From NCBI GenBank assembly GCA_017305715.1, contig JAFKKG010000019.1, positions 62,001-126,000 on the forward strand: 64,000 nucleotides of DNA, read 5' to 3'. Shown here one piece after another: positions 17,941 through 26,298 of the stretch. The translations under genes were made by a program, and so were the position numbers. Numbering within the stretch: position 1 is the first letter of the stretch; each line of letters opens with the position of its first letter. Under the pieces are notes generated by a model. That model was not told the DNA's origin. It worked only from the letters and a program-made list of their open reading frames with translations, and ran no database searches. The DNA comes from Hyphomicrobiales bacterium. Lineage in GTDB: Bacteria; Pseudomonadota; Alphaproteobacteria; Rhizobiales; Xanthobacteraceae.

Positions 17941-18724
17941 GCGCGCCTCCGATATAGGCCTCGACCACCCGCGGGTCGGCTACCACGTCGGCCGGAATAC
18001 CGCTGCCGATCATGGCGCCGTAATTCAACGCCAGCATGCGATCGCAGATGCCGGTGATGACGTCCATATGATGTTCGATCAGCAGCACGGTGACGCCACG
18101 CTCGTCTCGGGCATCCAGGATGAACCGCGCCATGTATTCCTTTTCTTCCTGGTTCATTCCCGCCATGGGCTCATCGAGGATCAGGAAACTCGGCTCGGCA
18201 GCCAGCGCGCGCGCCAATTCGACCCGTTTCTTGAGACCGATCGGAATCCCGTCGACGAGTTCGTCGCGCACGCCCTCGAGCTGCAGGAAATCGATGACAT
18301 CCTCGACCGCGGCTCGATTGACGGTTTCGTCGGGGCGGGCGAGCCACCAGTAAAGCGCGGTGCGGGCGACGCCGGGTTTCATGTGGATGTGGCGGCCGAG
18401 CAGAATGTTATCCAGCACGCTCATGCCGTTGAAGAGCGCAAGATTCTGGAAGGTGCGCGCTACGCCGAGCGTCGCGATGTAGTGCGGCGCCAGTCCGGTG
18501 ATATCGCGTCCGTTCAGGAGGATGCGCCCGCGCTGCGGCGGATAGAAGCCGGTAATGGCATTGGTGAGGGTGGTCTTGCCGCATCCGTTCGGGCCGACCA
18601 GGCCAAAGATTTCGCCGCGCTCGATCTGCATGTCGATGCCATTGAGCGCCACGATCCCGCCAAAGCGTCGTTCGACGGACTGGCATTGCAGTACCGGACC
18701 GGCGCTTTCAGCAGCAAAAGCCAA
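17927..18724 (-). CDS. livG: Liv-type ABC transporter ATP-binding protein LivG
   Basis: A 265-residue LivG-family ATPase. The Walker A motif is GPNGCGKTTL, the LivG-specific signature region LKKRVELARALA lies mid-protein, Walker B is LILDEPMAGMN and the switch His is in LLIEHHMDVI. It is the first gene of the livG-ligase-livH-livM-livF-binding protein operon on the minus strand. The region upstream (18725-18933) holds a TetR-like dyad and a duplicated CCTTGCAAG sequence, so this is where the operon promoter should lie. Confidence 0.94.
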   Translation of the reverse strand: MAFAAESAGPVLQCQSVERRFGGIVALNGIDMQIERGEIFGLVGPNGCGKTTLTNAITGFYPPQRGRILLNGRDITGLAPHYIATLGVARTFQNLALFNGMSVLDNILLGRHIHMKPGVARTALYWWLARPDETVNRAAVEDVIDFLQLEGVRDELVDGIPIGLKKRVELARALAAEPSFLILDEPMAGMNQEEKEYMARFILDARDERGVTVLLIEHHMDVITGICDRMLALNYGAMIGSGIPADVVADPRVVEAYIGGAHAAR

Positions 18725-18792
18725 TTTTCCTCCTCCGCGCGTCGTTCGTCTTGGCTAGGCGTTTGAAGGCTGGCCATTTTTCTTGTCGATCG

Positions 18793-18829
18793 CCTTGCAA
18801 GGCTAACGAACGTTGGATTTCCTTGCAAG
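18793..18829. promoter_or_regulatory. Operator-like cluster upstream of livG operon
   Basis: CCTTGCAAG occurs twice, at 18793 and 18821. Between the copies lies GCTAAC-GAAC-GTTGGA (18802-18817), which matches the TCTAAC-N4-GTTAGA palindrome found at five other promoters in 10 of 12 defined bases. It is 78-93 bases upstream of the livG start. Joint control of the importer and the acyl-CoA genes is inferred. Confidence 0.45.
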
Positions 18830-18933
18830 CTGGATACCGCGCGGCCCTCATCGACCTGGCCCACACCGCACCGACCGGACCCGGCGACGTAGCAGGGCTT
18901 TTGCGGCGAAATGGCCTTGCCGTTCGGGGCCGT

Positions 18934-19701
18934 CTATTTGTCACTGAATTTGGGCTGGCGCTTCTCCCGGAACGCGGCAATACCTTCGCGCGCGTCCTCG
19001 TGCATGAAGAGGAATGGAAAGCCGTCGATCGCATGACGGATATCGTCGCCGCCGAGGCCGCGGTTGTAGAACGATTTGGCCATTCGTACCGCCAGCCGCG
19101 GTTTCGACGCGATCTGTTCGGCAAAGGCGAGGGCGTCGGCCAGCACATCGGCATGGGGCACCACGCGGAGCGCGATGCCGAGCCGACAGGCTTCCTCCGC
19201 GGAGATGGGATCGCCAAGCATGCTCATCTCCTTGGCCTTGGCGCGGCCGACGATATCCTGCAGCCGCACGATCGCAAATCCCGGCAACAGGCCGAGCTTG
19301 ATTTCCGGCACCGCAAACCGTGCACGGTCGGAGGCAATGATAAAGTCCGACGCGATGGCGAGTTCGAAGCCGCCACCATAGGCGATGCCGTTGACCGCTG
19401 AAATCACGGGCTTGTGGGTGTTTTCCGGGGCCGCCAGCACCTCGATTGCCGCAATCAGGAAACTGCGCGCCTTTTCCGGATCGAAATCGAACTCGCCGAT
19501 ATCGGCGCCGGCGCAAAACGCCTTGTCGCCGCCGCCGGTTATGACGGCGACTCGGATGTTATCATCCGCATCGGCCTTCCTGAGCCCCTCGAGAATTCCC
19601 TGGCGAATGCCGACGCTGAGGGCGTTGAGCTTGTGAGGCTCGTCGAGCGTGAGCAGGGCGACCTTGCCCCTGGTTTCGTAATTGACGCTTCCCAATCGCA
19701 T
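18934..19701 (-). CDS. Enoyl-CoA hydratase/isomerase family protein
   Basis: A 255-residue crotonase-fold enzyme. Both glutamates used by classical enoyl-CoA hydratases are present, one in AYGGGFELA and one in VPEIKLGLLPG, so hydration of trans-2-enoyl-CoA to (S)-3-hydroxyacyl-CoA is plausible. The ATG at 19701 fits the conserved N-terminus; longer in-frame starts overlap the upstream carboxylase gene. It is the last gene of the operon acyl-CoA dehydrogenase, carboxylase beta, carboxylase alpha, hydratase. That set matches the logic of leucine/isovalerate or acyclic terpene breakdown: dehydrogenate, carboxylate, hydrate. Confidence 0.92.
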   Translation of the reverse strand: MRLGSVNYETRGKVALLTLDEPHKLNALSVGIRQGILEGLRKADADDNIRVAVITGGGDKAFCAGADIGEFDFDPEKARSFLIAAIEVLAAPENTHKPVISAVNGIAYGGGFELAIASDFIIASDRARFAVPEIKLGLLPGFAIVRLQDIVGRAKAKEMSMLGDPISAEEACRLGIALRVVPHADVLADALAFAEQIASKPRLAVRMAKSFYNRGLGGDDIRHAIDGFPFLFMHEDAREGIAAFREKRQPKFSDK

Positions 19702-19735
19702 GTCCGATCTCCCGTCGTTCGCTCTTGTCCGTGAA

Positions 19736-21733
19736 CTAAGCCTGTCCGTCCGGCTCCACGACCACCACGACCGCATTGCGCTCGACTGTTTCGCCCGCCC
19801 GGCAGTTCACGGCGGTAACCACGCCGTCGGTTTCGCTGTTGATACGAAGTTCCATCTTCATCGATTCGAGGATGGCGGCGACGTCGCCCGCCTTGACCCG
19901 GTCGCCGACCGCGACGTTGACCTTGAGGATCATCCCCGTCATCGGCGCCCGCAGCTCACCGCTCGTCTCAGCTACCGCACTGATATAGGTCAGGTAAGGA
20001 ATCGCGGTCAGCGTGTGCACGCCATGGAGGTCGTGGACGAACAATGTTTGATCATGCTGGTGGATCCGAACCGTTTCGCGACGGCTTCCGACGACGGCCG
20101 TGAAGCTGTCACCGTCCGCCGGAACCAGCCTGACCGACAGCTTGTCGTCGTTGATGCCGACGATCATGGTCCCATCGGCCTGCCGCGGTGCGAACCTGAT
20201 CTCCGCGCTCGCGCCGGCCGCCTCAAGATGCAGGATCGGGATCGGCGACAGTCCGTCGCCTCCCGCCGCCATCTGCCAGCCGGTGGTCTCGCGCGACTGC
20301 CAGGGATTGCCCATCGCGGGCGGGCGCTGTCGTGTCATCCAGAAATAGGCCCCAAGCGCCAAGGCCTCGATGTCGGGTTCCTTCGTCTTGTCGACGAGGC
20401 GGTCGATCTGCTCGTCGATCAACCTGGTATGGAACGTGGCGTTCCGCGTCTCGGGCAGCTTGATCAGGCGCGCCAGAAACCCCTGATTGGTCGTAATGCC
20501 GAAGATCGAGGTCTGGTCGAGCGCTTGGCCGAGTTTGTCGAGTGCCTCGTCGCGCATCCCGGCGTGCGTGATCAGCTTGGCCAGCATGGAATCGTAATAG
20601 GGTGAGACGATTGATCCGCTTTCGACGCCGGTCTCGACCCGGACGTCGCTATCTGGGAAATTGACGTGGGCCAGTTCGCCGGTACAGGGCAGGAAATGGT
20701 TGGCCGGGTCTTCTGCGCAAATCCGTGCTTCGACGGCATGGCCACGGCATTTGATATCGTCCTGCGCCACGGGTAAACCGCCCCCGGCGGCGATCCGCAG
20801 CATCAGCTCGACGATATCGATACCGGTGACCATTTCGGTGACGGGATGCTCGACTTGTAGGCGGGGATTGACCTCCAGAAAATAATAGCTGTCGCCGCTC
20901 ACGATGAATTCGACGGTGCCGACGCCGCGATAATTCAGGCGTTTGCCGAGCCGCACGGCGTCGTCGACCATGCGGTCGCGCAACTTCGCCGGGAGATTCG
21001 CGGCCGGAGCTTCCTCGATCAGCTTCTGGTGCCGCCGCTGCAGCGAACATTCGCGCTCGAACAGGTGAATGACATCGCCTTTTCCGTCGCCGGCGATCTG
21101 CACCTCGATATGGCGTCCATGCTCGATCAGCTTTTCGACAATGAGCCCGGCATAACCGAACGAGTTCTTTGCCTCGCGCATCGCGGCTTCGATTTCGCCG
21201 GCCAGGCCATCGAGATTAGAAACGGCGCGCATGCCTTTGCCGCCACCGCCCGCCGCAGCCTTTAGCATCGCGGGCAGGCCGAGTTCTCGCACGGTCCGGG
21301 CGATAGCTGCCGCATCCTCGCTCGGCGTCTGGCTGCCGGGCACGGTCGGCACATCCGCCGCCTCGGCCTCACGCTTGGCGGACGCCTTGTCGCCCAGCCG
21401 CTCGATGACATCAGCCGTGGGGCCGATGAAGACGAGGCCCGCGGCCTCGACGGCCCGCGCAAATGCGGCATTCTCCGCCAGAAAGCCGAACCCGGGATGA
21501 ATGGCTTCGGCGCCAGCGGCTTTGGCCGCACCGATCACGGCGTCGATCCGCAAATAGCTGTCGGATGCGGCCGCGCTGCCGATCTCGTAGGACTCGCCAA
21601 TGGTCTTGACGTGCAAGGCATCCGCATCGGCCGAGGAGTGGACGCCGGCCACTTCGACGCCCAGCCGCCGGCAGGTTCGCGCAATGCGGCAGGCGATCTC
21701 ACCACGATTGGCAATCAGGATTTTCTTGAACAC
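19736..21733 (-). CDS. Acyl-CoA carboxylase alpha subunit (biotin carboxylase + BCCP), second copy
   Basis: A 665-residue biotin carboxylase/carrier protein starting KILIANRGEIACRIARTCRRL. The ATP-grasp loop AAAGGGGKGM, the active-site stretch EVNPRLQVEHPVTEMV and a C-terminal biotinyl domain with the canonical LESMKME (K626) are present. It supplies carboxybiotin to the beta subunit encoded just upstream on the same strand (21753). It closely parallels the alpha subunit at 9837, with the same length and the same Lys position, but has the usual MKM motif. The operon context (dehydrogenase, hydratase) favours a methylcrotonoyl- or geranyl-CoA-type carboxylase over propionyl-CoA carboxylase; this is inference. 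Confidence 0.93.
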   Translation of the reverse strand: MFKKILIANRGEIACRIARTCRRLGVEVAGVHSSADADALHVKTIGESYEIGSAAASDSYLRIDAVIGAAKAAGAEAIHPGFGFLAENAAFARAVEAAGLVFIGPTADVIERLGDKASAKREAEAADVPTVPGSQTPSEDAAAIARTVRELGLPAMLKAAAGGGGKGMRAVSNLDGLAGEIEAAMREAKNSFGYAGLIVEKLIEHGRHIEVQIAGDGKGDVIHLFERECSLQRRHQKLIEEAPAANLPAKLRDRMVDDAVRLGKRLNYRGVGTVEFIVSGDSYYFLEVNPRLQVEHPVTEMVTGIDIVELMLRIAAGGGLPVAQDDIKCRGHAVEARICAEDPANHFLPCTGELAHVNFPDSDVRVETGVESGSIVSPYYDSMLAKLITHAGMRDEALDKLGQALDQTSIFGITTNQGFLARLIKLPETRNATFHTRLIDEQIDRLVDKTKEPDIEALALGAYFWMTRQRPPAMGNPWQSRETTGWQMAAGGDGLSPIPILHLEAAGASAEIRFAPRQADGTMIVGINDDKLSVRLVPADGDSFTAVVGSRRETVRIHQHDQTLFVHDLHGVHTLTAIPYLTYISAVAETSGELRAPMTGMILKVNVAVGDRVKAGDVAAILESMKMELRINSETDGVVTAVNCRAGETVERNAVVVVVEPDGQA

Positions 21734-21752
21734 CGGGCGATATCCTCTGTCG

Positions 21753-23366
21753 TCACATCCGCAATACGCCGAAGGAGGTTTGCTGCTGCGGCAACCGGCC
21801 GGCCAGATCGAGCAGCAGCGCCATCACGTTGCGGGTCTCGAGCGGGTCGATCACCATGTCGCACCAAGTGTTGCGGGCGAAATTATACGCGCTGGCGAAA
21901 TCCTCGAAGGATTTGCGCACCGGCGCCCGGTAGGCCTCGCGCTCCTCGTCGGTCCAACTCGTGCCCTCGCGCTGGTGTCCTTCGTCCTTGACCATGGCGA
22001 GCGTGTTGGCGGCCTGGTCGGGCCCCATGATCGCGGAACGCCCGTTCGGCCACATCATCATCGCATTCGGCCTGAAGGCGCGGCCGCACATCGAGAGATA
22101 CCCCGCGCCATAGGCGTTACCGATGATCAGGGTGTATTTCGGCACATTGGCGCTGGCCATCGCCGTGATCATCTTGGCGCCGTGCTTCGAAATACCGCCT
22201 TCCTCCGCCTCGCGGCCGACCATGAAGCCGGTGACGTCGGCCATGAACAGCAGCGGAATGTTGCGCTTGCAGCAGAGGTCGATGAAATGCGTGGCCTTCA
22301 GCGCGCTCTCCGAGAACAGCACGCCGTTGTTGCACAGGATTCCGACTTCAAACCCCATGATGCGCGCGAATCCGGTGATCAGCGTGTCGCCATAGAGCGG
22401 CTTGAATTCGTGAAATTCGCTGTCGTCGACCAGGCGCGCGACGATGTCGCGGTTGTTGGTCGGCACGCGCGGGTCGGCGCTGACCAGCCCGTAGATATCG
22501 TTTGGATCGGCGCGGGGCGGGCGCGGCGGGGCTACCGCCCACCGTTGCGGCGGGATCTCGCCGAGATGGGCGACGATGTCGCGGGTGATCGCGATGGCAT
22601 GGCCGTCGCTTTCGGCCAGATGGTCGGTCACCCCGCTGACGCGGCTGTGCATTTCGCCGCCGCCGAGTGCTTCCATGCCGACTTCTTCCTTGGTGGCTGC
22701 ATAGACGAGCTGCGGTCCGCCGAGGAACATCGCGCCCTGATTGCGCACGATCACGGTCTCGTCGCACAGCGCCGGCATGTAGGCGCCGCCCGCCGTCGAC
22801 GGCCCGTGCACGACGGCGATCTGCGGAATGCCTTCGCCGGACATCCGGATCTGGTTGTAGAAGATCGAACCGAACTGGCCCTCGTCGGGAAAGATATTGG
22901 GCTGGTCCGGCAAATTGGCGCCGCCGGACTGTACCAGGGTGATGCAGGGCAGGCGGTGCTGCCAGGCGAACCGTTGGGCACGCACGTGCTTCTTGCAGGT
23001 GATTCCGTAATAGGTGCCGCCCTTTACCGTGGCGTCATTGGCGATGATCATGCAGGAGCGGCCAGACACGGTCCCGACGCCCGTGATGATGCTGCCGCCG
23101 GGCGGAACGCCTTCATACATGCCTTCGCCGGCCAGCTGGCAGAACTCCAGGAAGGGCGAGCCGGGGTCGAGCAGGGCGGTGATGCGCTCACGCGGCAATA
23201 ATTGTTTGCGCTCCTTGTGCAGCCGCCGCGCCCGTTCCGGGCCTCCGACGACGGCCGCCGCGCGACGGGCGTGAAGATCGGCGATCCGCGCTTCATAGGC
23301 CAGCCGGTTGCGGCGGAACTCCTCGGTCCCCGTTGATACCTCCGACTTCATCATAGCCATCGCCAA
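21753..23366 (-). CDS. Acyl-CoA carboxylase beta subunit, second copy
   Basis: A 537-residue carboxyltransferase of the methylcrotonoyl/geranyl-CoA carboxylase type. Visible motifs are MIIANDATVKGGTYYG in the N half, VHGPSTAGGAYMPAL, and in the C half ILCNNGVLFSESALKATHFI, ADVTGFMVG and GNAYGAGYLSMCGR. Three in-frame ATGs lie close together at its start (23366, 23360 and 23354 region); the first is given. It starts 4 bases after the acyl-CoA dehydrogenase stop, so the genes are coupled. The partner alpha subunit follows at 21733. Confidence 0.92.
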   Translation of the reverse strand: MAMAMMKSEVSTGTEEFRRNRLAYEARIADLHARRAAAVVGGPERARRLHKERKQLLPRERITALLDPGSPFLEFCQLAGEGMYEGVPPGGSIITGVGTVSGRSCMIIANDATVKGGTYYGITCKKHVRAQRFAWQHRLPCITLVQSGGANLPDQPNIFPDEGQFGSIFYNQIRMSGEGIPQIAVVHGPSTAGGAYMPALCDETVIVRNQGAMFLGGPQLVYAATKEEVGMEALGGGEMHSRVSGVTDHLAESDGHAIAITRDIVAHLGEIPPQRWAVAPPRPPRADPNDIYGLVSADPRVPTNNRDIVARLVDDSEFHEFKPLYGDTLITGFARIMGFEVGILCNNGVLFSESALKATHFIDLCCKRNIPLLFMADVTGFMVGREAEEGGISKHGAKMITAMASANVPKYTLIIGNAYGAGYLSMCGRAFRPNAMMMWPNGRSAIMGPDQAANTLAMVKDEGHQREGTSWTDEEREAYRAPVRKSFEDFASAYNFARNTWCDMVIDPLETRNVMALLLDLAGRLPQQQTSFGVLRM

Positions 23367-23370
23367 TAAC

Positions 23371-24534
23371 CTAATAGCTGCGCGGCAAGCCCATCACATG
23401 CTCGCCGATATAGTTGAGGATCATTTCGCGATTGAGCGGGGCGGTCTTCAGCAACCGAACCAGTGGATAGATGTCGAAGATGCCGTACTCCCTGGTAAAG
23501 CCGTTGCCGCCGTGGCACTGCAACGCGGTATCGACCGCCTTGATGCCGGCGTCCGCGGCCGCAAGCTTGGCCATGTTGGCAAATTCGCCGGCCTCCCGCC
23601 CCTGGTCGAAAATCCAGGCCGCCTTCAGCGTCATCAACGAGGCCATTTCGACATCGGTCCGCGCGCTCGCCAGCGGATGCTGCAAGCCCTGATAGGCACC
23701 GATCGGCACGTTGTTGAAGACCTTGCGCTCCTTCACGTAATCGACCGCGCGGTTGAGCGCATAACGCCCGAGACCACAGCAGATCGAGCCCACCAGGATC
23801 CGTTCTGGATTGAGGCTCTTGAACAGAATGCTGAATCCCTTGTCGATCTCTCCAACGATATCTTCGGGTCCGAGATCGACATCGTCGAAGAACAACTGCC
23901 ACTGCGTTTCCGGCGCCGGGATGCTGACCGGGATGTATGTTTTCTGCAGCCCTTTGGCTTTCAGGTCGACGATGAACAGGGTGAAGCCGTCGGTCTTTTT
24001 GGCGGCTTCGCCGTGCGGCGTGGTGCGCGCCACCACCAGGGCGTGATCGGCGCCATCGGCGTCGGTAATGAATGTCTTCTGGCCATTGAGCGCGAAGCGG
24101 TTGCCGCGTTTGGTCGCCACCGTGGTGGTGCGGATCGTGTTGCTGCCGGCATCGGGCTCGGTGATCGCGAAGCAGAAGCGCGTCTTGCCGCTGCAGGCAT
24201 CGGGCAAGTAACGCATCTTCTGGGCTTCGGAGCCGTATTTGGCGATGAAGCCGAGGCTCATCGCCGCGCCCACGACGAGGTTGAGCAGCGGGATGCCGTT
24301 GTTCGACAGGCCCTCCAGGAAAAGATGCATCTCGACCATGCCCTGGCCGGCGCCGCCATATTCCTCGGGCACCATGGTTCCGACGAAGCCGTCCTCGGCG
24401 ACCTGCCGATACAGCGCGTCCGGAAACACGCGTTTGTCCGCGCACTCCATCCAGTATTTGCGATCGAATTTCCTGGCGACGGTGTTTCCATAATCAAGGA
24501 TCTGCCGCTGCTCGTGCGTGAGATCGAAGTCCAT
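23371..24534 (-). CDS. Acyl-CoA dehydrogenase
   Basis: A 387-residue FAD-dependent acyl-CoA dehydrogenase that makes 2,3-enoyl-CoA and passes electrons to ETF. The N-terminal helical domain begins FDLTHEQRQILDYG. FAD-binding hallmarks FAITEPDAGSN and QKTFITDADGAD, and the C-terminal QCHGGNGFTREYGIF segment, are visible. It is the first gene of the dehydrogenase-carboxylase-hydratase operon. Two palindromes of the TCTAAC-N4-GTTAGA type lie 60-93 bases upstream, so it is a probable target of a TetR-type repressor. Operon logic fits oxidation of a branched acyl-CoA such as isovaleryl- or citronellyl-CoA. Confidence 0.93.
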   Translation of the reverse strand: MDFDLTHEQRQILDYGNTVARKFDRKYWMECADKRVFPDALYRQVAEDGFVGTMVPEEYGGAGQGMVEMHLFLEGLSNNGIPLLNLVVGAAMSLGFIAKYGSEAQKMRYLPDACSGKTRFCFAITEPDAGSNTIRTTTVATKRGNRFALNGQKTFITDADGADHALVVARTTPHGEAAKKTDGFTLFIVDLKAKGLQKTYIPVSIPAPETQWQLFFDDVDLGPEDIVGEIDKGFSILFKSLNPERILVGSICCGLGRYALNRAVDYVKERKVFNNVPIGAYQGLQHPLASARTDVEMASLMTLKAAWIFDQGREAGEFANMAKLAAADAGIKAVDTALQCHGGNGFTREYGIFDIYPLVRLLKTAPLNREMILNYIGEHVMGLPRSY

Positions 24535-24593
24535 GGATCGGCTCCCGTTGAGGATGATCGTCTTGTTTAGGCAGAAAGCTTGCCGGATTTCAA

Positions 24594-24627
24594 TCTAACA
24601 ATTGTTAGAAATCGAACATTTGTTAGA
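24594..24627. promoter_or_regulatory. Tandem TetR-type operators upstream of acyl-CoA dehydrogenase operon
   Basis: TCTAACAATTGTTAGA (24594-24609) is a perfect 16-base palindrome. A second copy, TCGAACATTTGTTAGA (24612-24627), follows at an 18-base spacing. They are 60-93 bases upstream of the ATG at 24534. Four further copies lie in other divergent intergenic regions of the window, so this is a repeated operator rather than chance. Confidence 0.75.
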
Positions 24628-24700
24628 AAATGGGAGGGGCCCCGGGGGCCTTACGTTGCCGGCACGGAGTATTGCGATGGGTCGGCAGGCGTGTTCGTTG

Positions 24701-25120
24701 CTAGGCGCGCCGGAACCGCGGCAGCGTTGTGGTGTCGTCGATCTGCTCGCAGACCAGCATGACGTTCATGTCGAAGGTGACGTCTTCGGGCTTGCCGCCG
24801 ACATAGGTGCTGATCATCCGGGGGCCTTCCTCCAGGTCGACCAGCAGCACCGCGTAGGGGACGTCGGCTTTGAAGGCCGGCCCGGGCGCGCGATGGACCA
24901 CGCTGAACGAGTGCACCCTGCCGCGCCCCGACGCGGCCCGATGCGAGAGATTTTCGCTGCCGCATTGCCGGCACATGCCCTGCTGGTAGTATTGCACATG
25001 GTGGCAATCGCCGCAGTGCTGCAACAGCAGTACGCCTTCGCGCAGGCCGCGCCACATGTCAGCGGAATCCGCGTCGGGCGCCGGCACCGGCTTCTTCATT
25101 GCATCTTTGGCCGAGATCAC
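24701..25120 (-). CDS. DUF35 (Zn-ribbon/OB-fold) acyl-CoA-binding partner protein
   Basis: A 139-residue DUF35-family protein. The N-terminal rubredoxin-like zinc ribbon has four cysteines, C36-x2-C39 and C50-x2-C53, and an OB-fold follows from about residue 65. Such proteins bind acyl-CoA and pair with thiolase-like proteins, as ChsH2 does with the aldolase Ltp2 in steroid side-chain breakdown. I chose the GTG at 25120: it overlaps the TGA of the thiolase-like gene (GTGA) and has GGAGA upstream. An ATG at 25099 is the alternative. It is the third gene of the ligase-thiolase-DUF35 operon. Confidence 0.88.
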   Translation of the reverse strand: MISAKDAMKKPVPAPDADSADMWRGLREGVLLLQHCGDCHHVQYYQQGMCRQCGSENLSHRAASGRGRVHSFSVVHRAPGPAFKADVPYAVLLVDLEEGPRMISTYVGGKPEDVTFDMNVMLVCEQIDDTTTLPRFRRA

Positions 25121-26298
25121 AGCGTGTTCTCCGTGCCCAGGATGGTCGTGGCGTTGGTCGCAAAGCCGGCGCCGAGGCTGTGCACCAGCCCAAGCTCGGC
25201 ACCCGCCACCTGGCGTTCGCCGCACTGGCCACGCAATTGCGCGATCACCTCGTGGAAATGGAACAGCGAGCCGGGCATTCCGGAATGGGCGAATGACAGC
25301 AGCCCGCCATGGGTGTTCGACGGGATCTGACCGCCATAGGTCATCTGTCCATCGGCGACAAAGCGGCCGCCTTCGCCCTTGGGGCAGAATCCGAGGTCCT
25401 CCAGCATCATGATGACGGTGCCGGTAAAGCAGTCATAGACGCCGGCGGTGTGCATGTCCCTCGGACCATATCCTGCCATCTCATAGGCCCTGCGGCTGGA
25501 TTCGACCGCGCCGGTGGTCGTCAGCGATGGCATCAGGAAGATATGTTCGTGGGTATAGCATTCGCCGCCGCCCAGAATGTAGACCGGCTTGGCGATGCCG
25601 ATTTCCCTGGCATGCTCGGCCGATGTCAGAATGAACGCCGCGCCGCCGTCCGAGATCAGCGAACAATCGAGCTTGTGGTAAGGCGTCGTCACCCAGCCTG
25701 AATTGAGCACGTCGTCGACGGTGATCGGCGCAGTCTGCTGGGCCCCTGGCGTGCGCGCTGCATGACGCCGTTGGACCACGGCGACCTCGGCCAGTTGCTC
25801 GGACGTGGTGCCGAACTCCTTCATGTGACGGTGCGCGGTCATCGCAAAGGTATTCGCGACGGGAATGCCGAACGGCATTTCATATTGCTGGTCGCGGCTT
25901 TCGGTCAAAGACCGCAGCGCCAGATCAGGCGTCAGGCCGGTCATCAGGCTGTCGCTGGCGACGACCAGGACAACATTAGCGAGGCCGCCATGAATGGCGG
26001 CGGCGCCGATATTGAACATCGTCGCCGCGGTCGCCCCCGATACCTGCAGGGTGTTCGAAAAGGTCGGCTGAATCCCGAAATATTCGCTGAAGGCGATGCT
26101 GAAACGGTGGAATGGCGAGGCAAAGGCATGACATGACAGCACGCCGTCGACGTCGCCCTTGTCGAGCCCGGCGTCGGCCAAGGCTTTCTTCGCGGCATCG
26201 GCGGCAAGCCATAGCGGGCTCCTGCCGGGCACCTTGCCGACAGGCGACATCCCGATCCCGACCACCGCGACCTTGCCGCGCAATGTGCTGTCGCTCAT
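25117..26298 (-). CDS. Thiolase-like protein without nucleophilic Cys (Ltp2/SCP2-type)
   Basis: A 393-residue thiolase-fold protein of the SCP2/lipid-transfer group. It shows VAVVGIGMSPVGK at the start, LISDGGAAFILTS mid-protein and NTHGGLLSFAHSGMPG near the end. The loop that holds the nucleophilic Cys of true thiolases reads LQVSGATAAT (84-93) and contains no Cys, so Claisen cleavage by a Cys acyl-enzyme is unlikely. With a DUF35 partner downstream, a retro-aldol role like Ltp2/ChsH2 is possible. The ATG at 26298 overlaps the stop of the upstream ligase gene (ATGA), which sets the start; an upstream in-frame extension lies inside the ligase gene. Confidence 0.9.
   Translation of the reverse strand: MSDSTLRGKVAVVGIGMSPVGKVPGRSPLWLAADAAKKALADAGLDKGDVDGVLSCHAFASPFHRFSIAFSEYFGIQPTFSNTLQVSGATAATMFNIGAAAIHGGLANVVLVVASDSLMTGLTPDLALRSLTESRDQQYEMPFGIPVANTFAMTAHRHMKEFGTTSEQLAEVAVVQRRHAARTPGAQQTAPITVDDVLNSGWVTTPYHKLDCSLISDGGAAFILTSAEHAREIGIAKPVYILGGGECYTHEHIFLMPSLTTTGAVESSRRAYEMAGYGPRDMHTAGVYDCFTGTVIMMLEDLGFCPKGEGGRFVADGQMTYGGQIPSNTHGGLLSFAHSGMPGSLFHFHEVIAQLRGQCGERQVAGAELGLVHSLGAGFATNATTILGTENTL

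Noticed and set aside
16501..18057. Long open frame (518 codons) opposite the liv ligase and livG
   Set aside because: It is an antisense shadow of two genes with full family motifs; its own translation has no domain and an Arg/Gly/His-rich composition typical of GC-rich antisense frames.
24640..24660. GGGGCCCCGGGGGCC as a terminator
   Set aside because: Low-complexity G/C pairing with almost no loop and no T-run; not convincing as a terminator.
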